A stretch of 5,290 nt of DNA from VRUE01 sp035698885 (GCA_035698885.1 DASSBJ010000139.1:1-5290); one strand, 5' to 3'. Counted from the first letter of the stretch, positions 1 through 4,852 are shown. Numbers and translations: made by a program. Notes: generated by a model from the sequence alone, not told the origin.

Positions 1-93
1 GAGGAGACGGCGCTCAGCCTGGCGCCGGCGACCCTTCTCGCGGCCGGCCTGGCGACCGCTCGGCTGCGGCGTCTCTTTCGGAGAGGGACATGA
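1..93 (+). CDS. 3' end of an unidentified gene, probable membrane protein (partial)
   Basis: Frame 1 is open from the window edge to a TGA at 91-93 and gives the last 30 residues of a protein that starts outside the window. The tail is hydrophobic (ALSLAPATLLAAGLATA) and then basic (RLRRLFRRGT), which fits a last transmembrane helix with a positively charged cytoplasmic end. Its stop overlaps the tyrosinase start in an ATGA arrangement, and the tyrosinase ribosome binding site lies inside its final codons. Such an overlap is typical of genuinely translated, co-transcribed pairs. Thirty residues are too few to name the family. The reading is an inference from the open frame, the hydrophobic tail and the ATGA junction. 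Confidence 0.6.
   Translation, partial: EETALSLAPATLLAAGLATARLRRLFRRGT
80..87 (+). promoter_or_regulatory. Ribosome binding site of the tyrosinase gene
   Basis: GGAGAGGG is purine-rich. Its GGAG core ends 6 bases before the ATG at 90, a near-ideal Shine-Dalgarno spacing, which supports that ATG over internal starts. It lies within the last codons of the upstream gene, so translation of the two may be coupled. Confidence 0.7.
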
Positions 94-887
94 CCGTCGC
101 CTCGCTCAGCGCCGCTCGCGCCCCCGTCCGGCTGCGCCACCGGCGCAGCGCCCGGCGCCTCAGCAAAGGCCAGCTCGCCGATCTGCGCCGAGCGGTCGCC
201 CTCGCTCAGAAAATCGAAGACGACCGCGGCTACCAGTACTGGGCAGGGATCCACGGACTGCCGCTGCCCATGTACTGCAAGCACCGCAGCCCGTTCTTCC
301 TGCCCTGGCACCGCGCCTACCTCTACTTCTTCGAGAAGGCGCTCCAGGACCGCGTCCCCGGCGTGACCCTGCCCTGGTGGGACTGGACTCAGAATCACAG
401 CGAGGACCTGCCGCCCCCCTACGCTCGCGCCCGCGTCGGCGGCGCGAGGAACCCGCTCGCCTCTTCGCCGATCCGGAAAGTGGGGCGACGAGACCCGCGC
501 GAGAAACGGACCTGGCGGCGGTTCGGGCCGAAGAGCTGGCTGCCGGAACCCGGCGAAGTCAAAGCGGTGCTCGGCAACCGCGAGTTCTTCACCTTCCAGA
601 ACCAGCTCGAGAACATCCACAACGGCATCCACGGCTACGTGGGCGGGACGATGGGCGACCCGAACACCTCCGCCTACGACCCGATCTTCTGGGCGCACCA
701 CTGCATGATCGACCGCCTCTGGTACCTCTGGCAGCTGGAGCACCCCGGGGTGCAGCTGCCCGCCCCCTACCTCGACGCGGCGCTGCCGCCCTTCCCGATG
801 ACCGTGCGCCAGACCCTCGACATCACCGCGCTCGGCTACGACTACGCGGCGGGCACCGCCGCCGTCCCGGGGACTCGCCGTGGTTGA
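90..887 (+). CDS. Tyrosinase / polyphenol oxidase core (type-3 dicopper enzyme)
   Basis: This 265-residue protein should hydroxylate monophenols and/or oxidise o-diphenols to quinones with O2, as in melanin-type chemistry. Copper A ligands are visible as H55 (GIHG), H65 (YCKHRSPFF) and H74 (PWHR). Copper B ligands are H177 and H181 (HNGIH) plus one of H203/H204, probably H203, in DPIFWAHHCMIDRLWYLWQ. C63 sits two residues before H65. This C-x-H pattern forms a Cys-His thioether in fungal and plant enzymes and is absent from Streptomyces tyrosinase. N178 directly after the first CuB histidine and E174 three residues before it match residues linked to monophenol deprotonation in characterised tyrosinases. 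The length matches single-domain bacterial tyrosinases (about 270-300 residues). There is no signal peptide or Tat hydrophobic core, so it is probably cytoplasmic. A good RBS precedes the ATG. The C-terminal lid domain seen in many relatives is missing and appears to be encoded by the next, overlapping gene. Confidence 0.95.
   Translation: MTVASLSAARAPVRLRHRRSARRLSKGQLADLRRAVALAQKIEDDRGYQYWAGIHGLPLPMYCKHRSPFFLPWHRAYLYFFEKALQDRVPGVTLPWWDWTQNHSEDLPPPYARARVGGARNPLASSPIRKVGRRDPREKRTWRRFGPKSWLPEPGEVKAVLGNREFFTFQNQLENIHNGIHGYVGGTMGDPNTSAYDPIFWAHHCMIDRLWYLWQLEHPGVQLPAPYLDAALPPFPMTVRQTLDITALGYDYAAGTAAVPGTRRG
740..753. repeat. Perfect 14-bp palindrome inside the tyrosinase gene
   Basis: GCACCCCGGGGTGC reads identically on both strands. 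It is flanked by GCAGCT at 731-736 and AGCTGC at 754-759, which extend the inverted repeat after a 3-base offset. It lies in the codons for WQLEHPGVQLP, just after the third CuB histidine. It could fold in mRNA, but no T-run follows and it is probably a by-product of GC-rich coding sequence. Confidence 0.4.
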
Positions 888-1323
888 CCGCTACCGCAGC
901 AAACCGCTGGAGCTACCGCCCCCCGAGCACGAATTCGACCGCGCCGACCTCGCCTTCTATGACCTCGACCATTCCGGGGCGACCTTCGAGGCGCGCGTGT
1001 TCGTCGGCGCTCCGCGCAACCTCGGACGCAACGCCGACGTCGACCATCCCGCCTACGCCGGATCGCTCTACGTCTTCGGACACGGCGACTGCCACGGCGA
1101 AAAGGGCCACTGCGCCGTGCCCGCCGAGCGCGACCCGTTCGACTACCGCCTGCCCCACCACCTCGAGCCCGGTGTGCAGGTGGTGACCGTCACCGCCGCG
1201 GTCAAGCGCCTGGTCGAGGCCGGGAAATCGAAAGCCCCAGTCGACGTGATCGTCCACGGGCCGGAAGGCGAAGCGCCGAAGGCGCTCGATTTCTCGCACA
1301 TCCGGCTGCTCACCTACGCCTGA
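880..1323 (+). CDS. Tyrosinase lid-like (C-terminal beta-sandwich) domain protein, separately encoded
   Basis: This 147-residue protein begins at GTG 880, eight bases before the tyrosinase stop ends. In many hemocyanins and long tyrosinases a beta-rich C-terminal domain covers the dicopper site and can assist copper loading. This protein resembles such a domain: F36-E-A-R-V-F-V42 (a strand), A60-G-S-L-Y-V-F66, then HGDCHGEKGHC at 68-78, and a strand-like VDVIVHG plus IRLLTYA ending. H68, C71, H72, H77 and C78 could bind copper or form a disulfide. There is no signal peptide, unlike the Tat-exported MelC1 caddie of Streptomyces. Its frame differs from the tyrosinase frame and is open upstream only back to 802, so a natural split, a frameshift mutation or sequencing error in 802-887, or programmed frameshifting are all possible. 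Core plus this protein total about 410 residues, the size of a two-domain tyrosinase. The upstream GGGGAC is only a weak RBS. The lid assignment is inferred from pattern and position. Confidence 0.75.
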   Translation: MVDRYRSKPLELPPPEHEFDRADLAFYDLDHSGATFEARVFVGAPRNLGRNADVDHPAYAGSLYVFGHGDCHGEKGHCAVPAERDPFDYRLPHHLEPGVQVVTVTAAVKRLVEAGKSKAPVDVIVHGPEGEAPKALDFSHIRLLTYA

Positions 1324-1326
1324 GCC

Positions 1327-2337
1327 ATGCCCGCGCTCGAGGTCAAGGCCGACCCACAGAAGGACAACCCGGCGATCCTCGAACCGCCGGCGGCAACCAG
1401 AGGGGAACTGGCCGAGCTTGCCGCGGGGCTCGACGCCGACGTGCCGCGCAAGATCGTCGACCGCAACCTGCTCGTCGCCACCTGGAACATCCGCGCCTTC
1501 GGCGGCATGTCCGACACCTGGGTGCGGGGCGCCGACGACGAGCCGAAGCGCAACATGTCCGACGCGCTGGCGATCGCCACGATCCTCTCCCGCTTCGACG
1601 TGATCGCGATCCAGGAGGCGAAGGACGACCTGCGGGCGCTGCGCCACGTGCTCAAGGCGCTGGGGCCCGAATGGGGACTGATCCTCACCGACGTCAACGC
1701 CTCCCAGGCGGGCAACGACGAGCGCCTCGCCTACGTCTTCGATACCCGGCGGGTGCGCCCCTCCGGGCTCGCGGCCGAGCTCGTGCTGCCCGACGAACTG
1801 CTCGACGGCGGCAAGGTGGCGGGCGGGGCCCTGCGCGAACAGTTCGCGCGTACCCCCTACGCGGTCAGCTTCCGCTGGGGCGCACAGACCTTCATCCTCG
1901 TCACCCTGCACGTGAAGTACGGACACGACGCCGGGGACCGCACGTCGGAGCTGACGGCGATCGCCGAGTGGATGTACGAGTGGGCGCGAAAAACGTCCGA
2001 CGAGTACAACCAGAACCTGTTGTGCCTCGGCGACTTCAACGTCGACGCCGCCACCGATGCGAACTTCGCCGCCCTCACCTCGACCGGCCTGACCCCGCCG
2101 GAAGACCTCCAAGGCCTGACCCGGACGATCTTCGACCACCCCGGCAAGGAGCATTACTACGACCAGATCGCCTGGTTCGTCAAAGAGGGGCGGGCGAAAC
2201 TGACGCTCGACTTCGAGGGCAAGGGCCATGCCGGCCGCTTCGAGTGGACCAGATACCTGCTGACCGAGATGGACAGCGTGCCGAAGTCCTGGCACATCTC
2301 CGACCACTACCCGCTCTGGGTCGAGTTCGGAGCGTAG
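1327..2337 (+). CDS. Endonuclease/exonuclease/phosphatase (EEP, DNase I-like) family protein
   Basis: This 336-residue protein has the EEP superfamily motifs in order: ATWNIRAFG (N54), VIAIQEAKD (E97, metal ligand), NDERLAYVFD (R133), VTLHVKYG (H195, equivalent to the first DNase I catalytic His), LCLGDFNVD (D236, N238), YDQIAWF (D279) and ISDHYPLW (D326, H327, the terminal catalytic pair). All expected Mg2+ and catalytic residues appear present, so it should be an active phosphodiesterase or phosphatase. The superfamily spans DNases, AP endonucleases, inositol phosphatases and sphingomyelinases, and the substrate cannot be told from these motifs. Residues 1-46 are a charged extension before the fold, and there is no signal peptide or membrane segment. 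The ATG lies 3 bases after the preceding stop with no recognisable Shine-Dalgarno, so translation probably depends on re-initiation from the lid gene. That makes it the last gene of the tyrosinase run. Confidence 0.92.
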   Translation: MPALEVKADPQKDNPAILEPPAATRGELAELAAGLDADVPRKIVDRNLLVATWNIRAFGGMSDTWVRGADDEPKRNMSDALAIATILSRFDVIAIQEAKDDLRALRHVLKALGPEWGLILTDVNASQAGNDERLAYVFDTRRVRPSGLAAELVLPDELLDGGKVAGGALREQFARTPYAVSFRWGAQTFILVTLHVKYGHDAGDRTSELTAIAEWMYEWARKTSDEYNQNLLCLGDFNVDAATDANFAALTSTGLTPPEDLQGLTRTIFDHPGKEHYYDQIAWFVKEGRAKLTLDFEGKGHAGRFEWTRYLLTEMDSVPKSWHISDHYPLWVEFGA

Positions 2338-2349
2338 GGCGCGGCGGCG

Positions 2350-2577
2350 TCAGAGCTGCGTGGCCAACAGGGCCGCGATGCCGCCGACCAGAGCGGCGAT
2401 GATCGCGCCGTTGCTGACCAGCAGCGTCCGCTGCAGCGAGGCGAACCGGTCCTCGAGGCTCTCGAAGCGGTCTTCGAACTTGTCGAAGCGCTTGTCGACG
2501 TCGTCGAACCGCCGGTAGACCTCGTCCCGAAAGTCGTCCATCCGCCCGTCTGTCCAGCCGTCGTCCATCTTGTACAT
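2350..2577 (-). CDS. Small coiled-coil protein with C-terminal membrane anchor
   Basis: From ATG 2577 this is a 75-residue protein. Residues 1-20 are acidic and hydrophilic. Residues 23-50 form a heptad-repeat coiled coil in which RF recurs every seven residues (RFDDVDK, RFDKFED, RFESLED, RFASLQR). Residues 52-72 (LLVSNGAII to ALLA) form a single hydrophobic transmembrane helix, followed by a three-residue tail. It is therefore probably a tail-anchored protein with its coil in the cytoplasm that self-associates. I recognise the architecture (RF-x5 heptads then a membrane helix) as common in small uncharacterised bacterial proteins, but know no function. Starts at GTG 2607 (85 residues) and ATG 2568 (72 residues) are also in frame, and none has a clear ribosome binding site. 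It lies downstream of the TetR gene ending at 2632 on the same strand, and its stop faces the EEP stop across 12 bases. Confidence 0.7.
   Translation of the reverse strand: MYKMDDGWTDGRMDDFRDEVYRRFDDVDKRFDKFEDRFESLEDRFASLQRTLLVSNGAIIAALVGGIAALLATQL
2443..2511 (-). repeat. 21-bp periodic repeat encoding RF heptads
   Basis: On the minus strand the codon pair CGG/CGC-TTC (Arg-Phe) recurs at exactly 21-base intervals, at plus-strand positions 2443-2448, 2464-2469, 2485-2490 and 2506-2511. The units between are similar but not identical (mostly GAC/GAG/AAG codons with GTC, TTC or CTC). The pattern fits protein heptads that grew by duplication and then diverged. Confidence 0.7.
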
Positions 2578-2631
2578 GGTGACAGACGCTAAGACAACTC
2601 GTCGCACAAGTGTCGCGCAGGATCCAAATCT

Positions 2632-3213
2632 TCAGCGCAGCTTTTGTGGCGAAAGCGTGCCCGCCAGCTCGCCCTCGAGCTCCGGCAGACGCCCAGCGTC
2701 GCCGGCGACCGCGAGCTTGCCGACCAGGGCGAGCAGGCCGGCGGCGGGGACCCAGCCGCCGCCGAGCCGCTCGGCGAAGGCGGCGACCATCGCGTCGTGG
2801 CGCTCGACGCCCTGCGGGCCGGCGGCGAGGATCTCGACCGTCAGCAAGCGCGCCGAGGGCGGGTCGGCGGCGAAGATCGCGAGCGTCGTCCGCAGCGCCG
2901 CTCGCGCCCGCGCCGTCCCACCGTCCGCCTCTTCGGCTCCACGGTCGACCGCCTCGAGCAACCGCCCCAGCAGCTCCTCGTGCGCGGCGAGCACGCACTC
3001 CCGCTTGCCCTCGAACTGCTTGTAGAAGGTGAGCGAGGAGACGCCGGCCCGCTTTGCGACCCCCGACACCGTCGCCTCGGCATAACCCACCTCCGCGCAC
3101 TCCTCCGCGATCGCGGCAACCAGCCGTTCGCGCTGGTTGCGGGCGACCAGCTCGGCCGGAATGCCATGCGAGCCGGGCGGCAGACGACGGGCGCGATCTT
3201 CGACCTCCTCCAC
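2632..3213 (-). CDS. TetR/AcrR-family transcriptional regulator (copy 1)
   Basis: With GTG 3213 as start this is a 193-residue regulator. The N-terminal TetR DNA-binding domain spans roughly residues 24-72, with the helix-turn-helix ATVSGVAKRAGVSSLTFYKQF and the following GKRECVLAA helix. The C-terminal part (75-193) is all-helical and should bind a ligand that I cannot identify. The frame stays open upstream to 3411, but that stretch overlaps the exported-protein gene and is not homologous-looking. GTG 3213 is the only plausible in-frame start between that gene's stop and the TetR domain. No Shine-Dalgarno lies at a good distance, but a -10-like TATACC ends 8 bases before the GTG, which suggests a nearly leaderless transcript. 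An imperfect palindrome overlaps this promoter, as expected for an autorepressor. The coiled-coil gene follows downstream. Part of the C-terminal coding DNA is echoed in the decayed fragment at 4738-4850. Confidence 0.88.
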   Translation of the reverse strand: MEEVEDRARRLPPGSHGIPAELVARNQRERLVAAIAEECAEVGYAEATVSGVAKRAGVSSLTFYKQFEGKRECVLAAHEELLGRLLEAVDRGAEEADGGTARARAALRTTLAIFAADPPSARLLTVEILAAGPQGVERHDAMVAAFAERLGGGWVPAAGLLALVGKLAVAGDAGRLPELEGELAGTLSPQKLR

Positions 3214-3246
3214 CCCTACAGGGTATACCTCGTACCCAAAAGGTGT
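3212..3246. promoter_or_regulatory. Candidate operator, imperfect 35-bp inverted repeat at the TetR copy 1 start
   Basis: The inner arms are GGGTA (3221-3225) and TACCC (3233-3237). The outer arms ACCCCT (3212-3217) and AGGTGT (3241-3246) match at 5 of 6 positions. The dyad is centred at 3229 and covers the candidate -10 box, so a bound TetR dimer would block transcription. The symmetry is visible in the sequence, while its operator role is inferred. Confidence 0.45.
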
Positions 3247-3249
3247 AAG
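3222..3249 (-). promoter_or_regulatory. Candidate promoter of TetR copy 1
   Basis: On the minus strand CTTACA (3249-3244, 4 of 6 to the sigma-70 -35 consensus) and TATACC (3227-3222, 4 of 6 to the -10 consensus) are separated by 16 bases. Transcription would begin near 3215, about two bases before GTG 3213. The boxes lie in the 56-base gap after the exported-protein gene, so copy 1 probably has its own promoter. Confidence 0.45.
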
Positions 3250-3269
3250 TCGTTTAGAGCGGCCGCATC

Positions 3270-4028
3270 TCAGTGGCGCACGGAACAGGCCTTTGCGAAG
3301 GTGCCGAGCAGGAAGGTCCCGTCCTTGAAGGTGATCTTCGCCTTTGCCTGCAGGTGGCCGGTTTCGCAGCGGGCGTTCACGTAGCTGTGCTTGCGTCCCT
3401 TGAAGGTCCACTTCCGCCCCACCTTTCCCTTCAGCGAGATGCCATGGCCCGCCCCGCCGGCGATCTTCGGGATTCGCGCGATCGTGCGGTAGCCGTAGAC
3501 GCCGTGGTGGATCCGTTCGATCGTGATCGGCACGATGTAGGCGACGGGCGCCGGCACGGTGATGTAGGCGTGGGCATAGAGGGTGGGCTGGCCGTGCTTG
3601 CGTGGCCCGTTGAAGAGGGTGATCGGAGAGGAGACCGGGATCGGCTTCTGTTCCGGGAAGGCGATCAGCGCCCTGCCGAAGCCCGTGCCGACGATCGAGC
3701 CGCGGCAGTTGCGGCGCGCCTGGGCCACCGTGGTCGCCTCGAGCCGGGACCCGGGGCAGACCGGGAGCCCGGCGGTCTCGACGTGGCCGTGACGGTCGAA
3801 TTCGATCGTCAGCGTGTCGGCGATCGGCGGCAGGTCGCCGGAGACCGTGGAGAGGCTGCCGCCGCCGTGCAGCGTGATCGGCGCGTCATGGCGCTTCGGC
3901 AGCGCCCTCGGCGAGAAGCCGCCTTCGGCCTTGAGGATCAGGTCCCCCGCCCTGACCGTCAGGCCGCTCGCCGTGCCGGCCGCGAGCAGCAGCCCCAGCG
4001 CCGTCGCTATCAGGATCTTCCTCTTCAT
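3270..4028 (-). CDS. Exported protein of an uncharacterised family typical of Thermoleophilia
   Basis: The 252-residue product opens with a clear Sec signal peptide: MKRK, a hydrophobic core IATALGLLLAAGTA, and probable cleavage near residue 22 (TASG/LT). The mature part is rich in beta-branched and basic residues and looks all-beta. Four cysteines (C91, C108, C221, C248) could form two disulfides, consistent with export. Recognisable blocks are FSPRALPKRHDAPITLHG (38-54), LPVC (88-91), IAFPEQKP (122-129), IPKIAGGAG (186-194) and LQAKAKITFKDGT (226-238). I recall near-identical block patterns in many paralogues of Solirubrobacterales genomes, where no function is assigned. A good RBS precedes ATG 4028. 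The gene starts 43 bases after the TetR gene at 4072-4701 on the same strand, so that regulator may control it as a two-gene operon. There are no enzyme motifs or membrane segments beyond the signal peptide. Confidence 0.85.
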   Translation of the reverse strand: MKRKILIATALGLLLAAGTASGLTVRAGDLILKAEGGFSPRALPKRHDAPITLHGGGSLSTVSGDLPPIADTLTIEFDRHGHVETAGLPVCPGSRLEATTVAQARRNCRGSIVGTGFGRALIAFPEQKPIPVSSPITLFNGPRKHGQPTLYAHAYITVPAPVAYIVPITIERIHHGVYGYRTIARIPKIAGGAGHGISLKGKVGRKWTFKGRKHSYVNARCETGHLQAKAKITFKDGTFLLGTFAKACSVRH

Positions 4029-4034
4029 CGCTCA

Positions 4035-4041
4035 TTCCCCC
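4035..4041 (-). promoter_or_regulatory. Ribosome binding site of the exported-protein gene
   Basis: The minus-strand sequence AGGGGGAA has its G-run 8 bases before ATG 4028. It supports that start and independent translation after the upstream TetR stop. Confidence 0.6.
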
Positions 4042-4071
4042 TGGCTGTGTGGTTCCTGGCAAACGTGCTTC

Positions 4072-4701
4072 TCAAGCCTCCGAGCGGCTGCGCTCCCCGG
4101 CCCGCGCTCCCGCGCCGGCGACGATCGTCAGCAGCGCGTCCGCAAGCCCGGCGGCGTCCTCGGTGCCGCTTCCCTTCTGTCGCAGGCCGAGGCCGGAGAT
4201 CACCGCGACGACGGCACGGGCGTGACGCTCCGGGTCGGGAACGCCGACCGCGTCGAGCGCCGCGGCGGCGACGCCCTCGTAGGCGTCGAAGCAGCGTCGC
4301 GAGGCCTCGCGCAGCTCCGGGTCCCGGGCGGCCCGCAGGTGCAGCTCCAGCTCGGCGATGCGTTCCGGGTCGCCGATCGAATCCGCCGCGAGCTGCTGGA
4401 TCTCGACCGCGATCTGCTGGGGGCTCGGACAGCGGGCGCGCATGTCGGCCGCGATCGCCTCCATGCGCGCGACCTCCTCCTCGGCGAACAGGCAGAGGCA
4501 CTCGCGCAGCAGCTCCGCCTGGCTCGGGAAGTGGTAGGTGAGCGTCCCAAGCGAGACCTTCGCCTCAGCGGCGATGTTGCGGTTGCTGAGCGCCCCCACC
4601 CCTTCGCGGGCGATCAGCGCGAAGGTGCCGCGCAGGATCCGCTGCCGGGACCCCGGAAGCTCCTTCCCTCGCTGCCCCCTTGCGACCACCTCCACGGGCA
4701 T
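4072..4701 (-). CDS. TetR/AcrR-family transcriptional regulator (copy 2)
   Basis: This is a 209-residue regulator from ATG 4701. The TetR DNA-binding domain covers about residues 18-66: RQRILRGTFALIAREGVGAL, then the helix-turn-helix SNRNIAAEAKVSLGTLTYHFPSQ and ELLRE. The C-terminal helical domain (70-195) presumably senses a ligand, and the last 14 residues are hydrophilic. A TTG at 4719 would add six residues, but a TATCAT box ends 7 bases before ATG 4701, so the ATG fits a leaderless mRNA and is preferred. A perfect palindrome at 4722-4737, about 20 bases upstream, is the obvious autoregulatory operator. The exported-protein gene follows after 43 bases and is the most likely regulated partner. 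Apart from the HTH region it shows little resemblance to copy 1, so the two are not recent duplicates. Confidence 0.9.
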   Translation of the reverse strand: MPVEVVARGQRGKELPGSRQRILRGTFALIAREGVGALSNRNIAAEAKVSLGTLTYHFPSQAELLRECLCLFAEEEVARMEAIAADMRARCPSPQQIAVEIQQLAADSIGDPERIAELELHLRAARDPELREASRRCFDAYEGVAAAALDAVGVPDPERHARAVVAVISGLGLRQKGSGTEDAAGLADALLTIVAGAGARAGERSRSEA

Positions 4702-4708
4702 AGCCTTG

Positions 4709-4714
4709 ATGATA
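4709..4714 (-). promoter_or_regulatory. -10 box of the TetR copy 2 promoter (leaderless)
   Basis: TATCAT on the minus strand matches TATAAT at 5 of 6 positions and ends 7 bases before ATG 4701, which would put the transcription start at or next to the A of the start codon. No good -35 hexamer is seen. The expected -35 area is occupied by the palindrome at 4722-4737. Confidence 0.5.
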
Positions 4715-4721
4715 CCCAATC

Positions 4722-4737
4722 GCTCGTTCGAACGAGC
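4722..4737. promoter_or_regulatory. Operator candidate: perfect 16-bp palindrome upstream of TetR copy 2
   Basis: GCTCGTTCGAACGAGC is a perfect 16-base dyad centred between 4729 and 4730. It covers the -35 area of the TetR copy 2 promoter. Its TTCGAA centre and length resemble operators of TetR/AcrR proteins, so autorepression is likely. The symmetry is seen directly and the bound protein is inferred. Confidence 0.65.
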
Positions 4738-4850
4738 TAGCAGCTCGACTAGGGCGAGCAGGCCCGCGGCCGCGACCGAGGCGCCCGCCGAAGGCCGCGA
4801 CCATCGCGTCGCTCGACGCCCCCTGACCCGGCGGAGACGTCGGCCGTGGC
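4738..4850 (-). pseudogene. Decayed fragment of a TetR regulator gene (C-terminal part)
   Basis: The DNA matches the coding sequence of TetR copy 1. A 14-base block at 4751-4764 is identical to 2726-2739, a 15-base block at 4797-4811 to 2783-2797, and an 11-base block at 4810-4820 to 2801-2811, all in the same order and orientation. Between the blocks it lacks 11 and 5 bases relative to copy 1, each breaking the frame. Read with the shifts, the minus strand gives traces of AGSGGVER, DAMVAAF, RLG and AGLLALVELLA, matching AAGPQGVER, DAMVAAFAERLG and AAGLLALVGKLA of copy 1. Only about 40 residues' worth remains. There is no HTH region, because the neighbouring gene's stop lies immediately upstream, and the match ends beside the TetR copy 2 operator. 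It is probably a relic of a duplicated or related regulator lost by deletion. Confidence 0.75.
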
Positions 4851-4852
4851 CC

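Noticed and set aside
377..1186. 269-codon plus-strand frame overlapping tyrosinase and the lid gene
   Set aside because: Arg/Pro/Ala-rich shadow of the tyrosinase reading frame. It bridges the two genes but does not carry the copper motifs or the lid motifs in frame.
913..2307. 464-codon open frame on the minus strand, antisense to the lid and EEP genes
   Set aside because: It is a mirror frame produced by high GC content. Its composition is rich in V/G/R/E with no recognisable domain, while the plus-strand frames carry full lid-like and EEP motifs.
2338..2349. Possible bidirectional terminator between the convergent EEP and coiled-coil genes
   Set aside because: The gap is only 12 bases of GC-rich sequence, with no hairpin followed by a T-run on either strand.
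3252..3266. GCGGCCGC-centred hairpin after the exported-protein stop as a terminator
   Set aside because: The stem is short, has almost no loop, and no U-tract follows in the minus-strand direction.
3214..3411. N-terminal extension of TetR copy 1 back to 3411
   Set aside because: It overlaps the exported-protein coding sequence, has no TetR-like content, and would run through the promoter and dyad just before GTG 3213.
3273..4541. 422-codon open frame on the plus strand opposite the exported protein and TetR copy 2
   Set aside because: The translation is Arg/Ala/Gly/Pro-rich low-complexity sequence with no fold motifs. The opposite strand encodes a signal-peptide protein and a TetR domain with good starts.
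4565..4804. 79-codon minus-strand frame beginning MVAAFGGRLG
   Set aside because: Its first residues match TetR copy 1 only because they lie in the decayed relic. It then shifts out of frame and runs antiparallel-free through the TetR copy 2 N-terminal region in a wrong frame, so it is not a gene.
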